Shown here in pieces: positions 61,150-64,000 of a stretch of 64,000 nt of DNA; position 1 is the first letter of the stretch; each line of letters starts with the position of its first letter. Under the pieces are notes generated by a model, which did not search any database, was not told the origin of the DNA, and saw only the letters and a list, made by a program, of their open reading frames with translations. A program made the translations under genes and the position numbers. The DNA is from Halarcobacter sp. Lineage in GTDB: Bacteria > Campylobacterota > Campylobacteria > Campylobacterales > Arcobacteraceae. The stretch is taken from the NCBI GenBank assembly GCA_030145305.1, contig JAQYVX010000012.1:45520-109519 (forward strand). The letters run 5' to 3'.

Positions 61150-62394
61150 TTGGCACGTAAAACTACACCTTTATCATTTATAGAAATAAAATCTGCAAAA
61201 CCAAAAGAAAAAGATTATAAACTTTATGATGGTGGTGGATTATTTTTACTAGTTGCAAAAACAGGTGGGAAAAGATGGAGATTAAAATATAGATTCAATA
61301 ATAAAGAAAAAGTTATTGCATTAGGTGTATATCCAAGTATAACTTTAAAAGATGCAAGAACAAAAAGAGATGAATATAAATCTTTAATCTCTAATAACAT
61401 AAACCCAAGCGAACTAAAGAAACAGAAAAAAAAACAAATAATCTTAGATGAAATGAAAAGTAAAAATACTTTTTATAAAGTTTCTCAAGAATGGCATTCT
61501 AATTATGCAAGTGAAGTATCAAAAAACTATCATGATAAATTAGAAAGAGCTCTTGAACTTTATGTTTACCCATTTATAGAAAACAAGCCAATAGAGGAAA
61601 TCACTAGATTAGATATTATTGAAATACTTCAAGACCTAAAAGAAAAAGACATACAAGAAACAGCAAAAAGAATTTTTATGCTCTTAAACAAAATATATAA
61701 ATATGCTGTAACCTTAGAATACGCACCTCATAATATAATCGCAGATATAGAACAAAAAACTATTCTAGGGAAAAGAGATAGAAAGCACTACCCTACTTTT
61801 ACAAAAGACAAGGACATAAAAGCTCTACTTCTTGCAATTGATGAATACAAAGGTGACTACACTACTAAAATGGCATTAAAAATACTTCCTTATGTATTTG
61901 TAAGAAGTTTCAATATAAGACACTGTGAATGGTCTGAAATAGATTTTGAAAGTCAACAATGGATTATCCCATCACATAAAATGAAAACTAAAGTAGAATT
62001 TATTTTACCTTTGCCAAATCAAGTAATAGAAATATTAAAAGAAGTACAACAATTTTCAGGTGATGGGAAATATGTATTTCCAAGCTTTAGAGGAAAAGAT
62101 AAACCAATGAGTGATAATACTCTTATCACAGCAATAAGAAGAATGGGATTCACAAAAGACGAATTTGTACCTCATGGTTTTAGAGCAATGTTTTCCACTA
62201 TTGCATATGAGAATATGAATATAGAAAATGGACATAATTTTTCAGGAGAAGTTATAGAAGCTCTCCTTGCACATAAAGAATCAAATAAAGTAAAAGAAGC
62301 TTATAATCGGTCAAATTATAAAGAACCAATGAAAAATTTAATTAATTGGTATGCAGATTATTTAGATGTTATAAAAAAGAATAAACTTGAGTAG
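61150..62394 (+). CDS. int: P4-type tyrosine recombinase / integrase
   Basis: A 414-residue site-specific recombinase starting at TTG after TAAGGA. The N-terminal Arm (DUF4102) domain spans residues 1-90 (KLYDGGGLFLLVAKTGGKRW near 24-43; ALGVYPSITLKDARTKRD near 57-74). A core-binding domain covers about 105-200. The catalytic domain shows Arg in YVFVRSFNIRH near 249-259, HGFR near 338-341, the second His in LLAHKESN near 372-379 and Tyr in KEAYNRSNY near 382-390. It inserts and excises the island at the tmRNA gene. The frame is intact, so it may still be mobile. Confidence 0.94.
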   Translation: MARKTTPLSFIEIKSAKPKEKDYKLYDGGGLFLLVAKTGGKRWRLKYRFNNKEKVIALGVYPSITLKDARTKRDEYKSLISNNINPSELKKQKKKQIILDEMKSKNTFYKVSQEWHSNYASEVSKNYHDKLERALELYVYPFIENKPIEEITRLDIIEILQDLKEKDIQETAKRIFMLLNKIYKYAVTLEYAPHNIIADIEQKTILGKRDRKHYPTFTKDKDIKALLLAIDEYKGDYTTKMALKILPYVFVRSFNIRHCEWSEIDFESQQWIIPSHKMKTKVEFILPLPNQVIEILKEVQQFSGDGKYVFPSFRGKDKPMSDNTLITAIRRMGFTKDEFVPHGFRAMFSTIAYENMNIENGHNFSGEVIEALLAHKESNKVKEAYNRSNYKEPMKNLINWYADYLDVIKKNKLE

Positions 62395-62511
62395 TTGACT
62401 AAGTTGTAATTAAAAGAATTAATTGGAAATATAAAGAAAGTGAAACTAAGTTTTAGGTACAATCCTTTTAAAATTTGCGGAACATCGCATAAATAAATGA
62501 AATAAGAAAAT

Positions 62512-63840
62512 ATGAAAATAGCAAGAGAAACAATAGAAGAACTTAAGAAACAATACTTAGCAGATGACAGGCCTTGGGTAGCAACCTATTCCGGTGGAAA
62601 AGATTCTACAACTGTATTACATCTAGTAATCACTATGATACAAGAATTACATGCCGAAGGTAAAGACAATAAGCATGTATATGTAGTTTCATCTGATACA
62701 ACAGTTGAGATGCCAGTAATTGAAAATTATACTAATACTAGACTAAATCAAATCACAAAATTCTCTAATGAAACAGATTTAAAAATATCATGTCACAAGC
62801 TAGAACCAAAAGTTGAAGAATCATTTTGGACTCTTATGCTAGGAAAAGGTTATCCTGCTCCTACTAGTTCATTTAGATGGTGTACAGAAAGAATGAAAAT
62901 TGACCCTGCTACAGAATTTTTAAAAGGTTTAGTAAATAAACATCAATCAATTCTTATGCTTTTAGGTGTAAGAAAAGATGAATCTATCGCAAGATCTAAT
63001 TCAATTGAAGGAAGAGTTCTAAATCATAGAGGATTATCTGTACATGATAGTATCCCTAATGCATATGTACTATCTCCTATAAAAACTTGGTCAAATGCAG
63101 AAGTATGGACTTATTTAACAAAAAACCCTTTCCCTTGGGGTGATCATACTTATATGATGAGCCTATATGATAAAGGTTCAGGTGAAGCTGATTGTAATAT
63201 TGCACTACATCCAGATGCTGCAACTTGTGGAAAAACTAGGTTCGGTTGTTGGGTTTGTACAGTTGTAGAAACTGACCGTTCAATGGAAGGTATGCTTAAA
63301 AATGGTGAAGAATGGATGACTCCACTTTGGCATTATAGAGAAAAGATTTATAAATATAGAAATGACTTAGAAAAAAGAGATACAAGAAGAAGAAGTGGAC
63401 AAGTTGGTGCGGGTCCATTTTTAATGGAAACTAGAAAAGAGCTATTAAAAGAATTACTTAAAGCAGAAGTTAAAGTAAATGAAAATTATCATTCTATGAA
63501 AATAAATGATGCGGATTATAATCCAAATGAAAAAACAAGTCTCATAAAAGATGAAGAGATTGAACTTATTCAAGAAAATTGGAATAAAGACGGTGATATA
63601 TCAAATACGGCATATAGAATAGCACAAGAATTTGATAAATTGGTAAATAAAACGGTAACAACAGAATTAAGAGAAGAGCTAGAAAGTATTGATGAAGAAA
63701 ATTTTAATATTGACTTATTTGAAAGAATTCACGAAATCCAAGCATATAGAAAAAACATATCAAATAGATATGGAATATTAAATGATATAGAAAAAAGAGT
63801 AGTTGACTTTTATAAAGGAGAATATCGTGAAATTAACTAG
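62512..63840 (+). CDS. dndC: DNA phosphorothioation sulfurtransferase DndC
   Basis: A 442-residue PAPS-reductase-like ATP pyrophosphatase. The PP-loop YSGGKDSTTVLHLVI lies near residues 23-37, the adenine-binding STFRWCTE-like SSFRWCTERMKI near 119-130, and the cysteine cluster CGKTRFGCWVCTVVETD near 239-255, with the adjacent SMEGML, is characteristic of DndC. It activates the DNA backbone for replacement of a non-bridging oxygen by sulfur, with a cysteine desulfurase (DndA or IscS), DndD and DndE. It is slightly shorter than typical DndC. No dndB precedes it. It overlaps the next gene by 14 bases. Confidence 0.92.
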   Translation: MKIARETIEELKKQYLADDRPWVATYSGGKDSTTVLHLVITMIQELHAEGKDNKHVYVVSSDTTVEMPVIENYTNTRLNQITKFSNETDLKISCHKLEPKVEESFWTLMLGKGYPAPTSSFRWCTERMKIDPATEFLKGLVNKHQSILMLLGVRKDESIARSNSIEGRVLNHRGLSVHDSIPNAYVLSPIKTWSNAEVWTYLTKNPFPWGDHTYMMSLYDKGSGEADCNIALHPDAATCGKTRFGCWVCTVVETDRSMEGMLKNGEEWMTPLWHYREKIYKYRNDLEKRDTRRRSGQVGAGPFLMETRKELLKELLKAEVKVNENYHSMKINDADYNPNEKTSLIKDEEIELIQENWNKDGDISNTAYRIAQEFDKLVNKTVTTELREELESIDEENFNIDLFERIHEIQAYRKNISNRYGILNDIEKRVVDFYKGEYREIN

Positions 63841-64000
63841 TATTACGTTAAACAATATGTTCTCTTACCATGGAGTTAATAGCATCTTATTTGATAATAT
63901 CTCTTGTATCATAGGAACAAATGGTTATGGTAAAACATCAATCTTAAATTCAATCAAATTATGTTTAGGTCAATCAAATATAGACATCAACTCAGTAATT
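63827..64000 (+). CDS. dndD: DndD-type SMC-like ATPase, 5' part (truncated by window edge)
   Basis: A frame opening with GTG at 63827, after AAAGGAG seven bases upstream, runs to the window edge (58 codons). It reads KLTSITLNNMFSYHGVNSI and then IIGTNGYGKTSILNSIKLCL, where GTNGYGKTS is a Walker A motif of the RecF/SMC kind. The position, overlapping the end of dndC, matches dndD of the phosphorothioation operon, an ATPase thought to nick or alter DNA structure for sulfur insertion. The name rests on context and the Walker A segment, since most of the gene is missing. Confidence 0.8.
   Translation, partial: MKLTSITLNNMFSYHGVNSILFDNISCIIGTNGYGKTSILNSIKLCLGQSNIDINSVI

Noticed and set aside
62512..63840. 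SspD or sulfate-assimilation CysH/CysD instead of DndC
   Set aside because: The length, the CGKTRFGCWVC cluster and the following overlapping SMC-like ATPase fit DndC better; no sulfate assimilation genes are near.

Overview
The window is AT-rich chromosomal DNA of a Campylobacterota (epsilonproteobacterial) bacterium, most likely Arcobacter-like. The signs are a tmRNA whose tag reads ANNTNYAPAYAKIA (close to the Campylobacter tag), Csd3/Pgp2-type cell-shape peptidases, the carboxynorspermidine polyamine route, a DUF4492-cydA-cydB-cydX operon, a tandem PPK2 pair and weak -35/strong TATAAT promoters. The species is inferred, not proven. No rRNA, tRNA, CRISPR array or insertion sequence was seen, and no gene-free stretch exceeds 300 bases apart from the one holding the tmRNA.

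Layout. 1-11826 (+): catabolic operon for an aromatic compound. It holds a cyclase-family hydrolase (cut by the window edge), a two-subunit indolepyruvate-type 2-oxoacid:ferredoxin oxidoreductase, a nitrilase, a gentisate-type ring-cleavage dioxygenase, a fumarylacetoacetase-family hydrolase, maleate isomerase, a salicylyl-CoA/2-aminobenzoyl-CoA type hydroxylase, a thioesterase and a porin. Together they suggest aryl-CoA -> gentisyl-CoA -> gentisate -> maleylpyruvate -> maleate -> fumarate. 11927-20100: housekeeping and stress genes (msrBA, CoA-type Nudix, a large sensor kinase, purH). 20102-26577: NosL-like proteins, a DsbD-like membrane protein and a tightly coupled operon of double NosL, small anchored protein, FtsX/MacB-type ABC transporter and a DsbB-like CxxC membrane protein; this looks like metal/thiol handling of undefined purpose. 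26672-34831: nitric-oxide reduction, with a CRP/FNR-like box ahead of a DUF2249 / oxidase-subunit-I-like / MIP18 / NorE / NorF run, then an Rrf2 (NsrR-like) regulator divergent from norC-norB-norD-norQ with a duplicated candidate operator between them.

34894-50639: purL, cell-shape peptidases, mgtE, folE, a four-gene type II secretion/competence-like cluster whose first gene seems to lack any ATG, GTG or TTG start, era with a structured leader, comM, and def-clpP-tig. 50731-55622: a fused BatA/B/C-like protein and the cytochrome bd operon with a 35-residue CydX-like protein. 55702-60399: two PPK2 kinases, nspC, rubredoxin and carboxynorspermidine dehydrogenase.

60570-60965 is the tmRNA gene. 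Its 3' end is followed by a P4-type integrase and then dndC and the start of dndD: the left end of a genomic island carrying a DNA phosphorothioation system that runs off the right edge.
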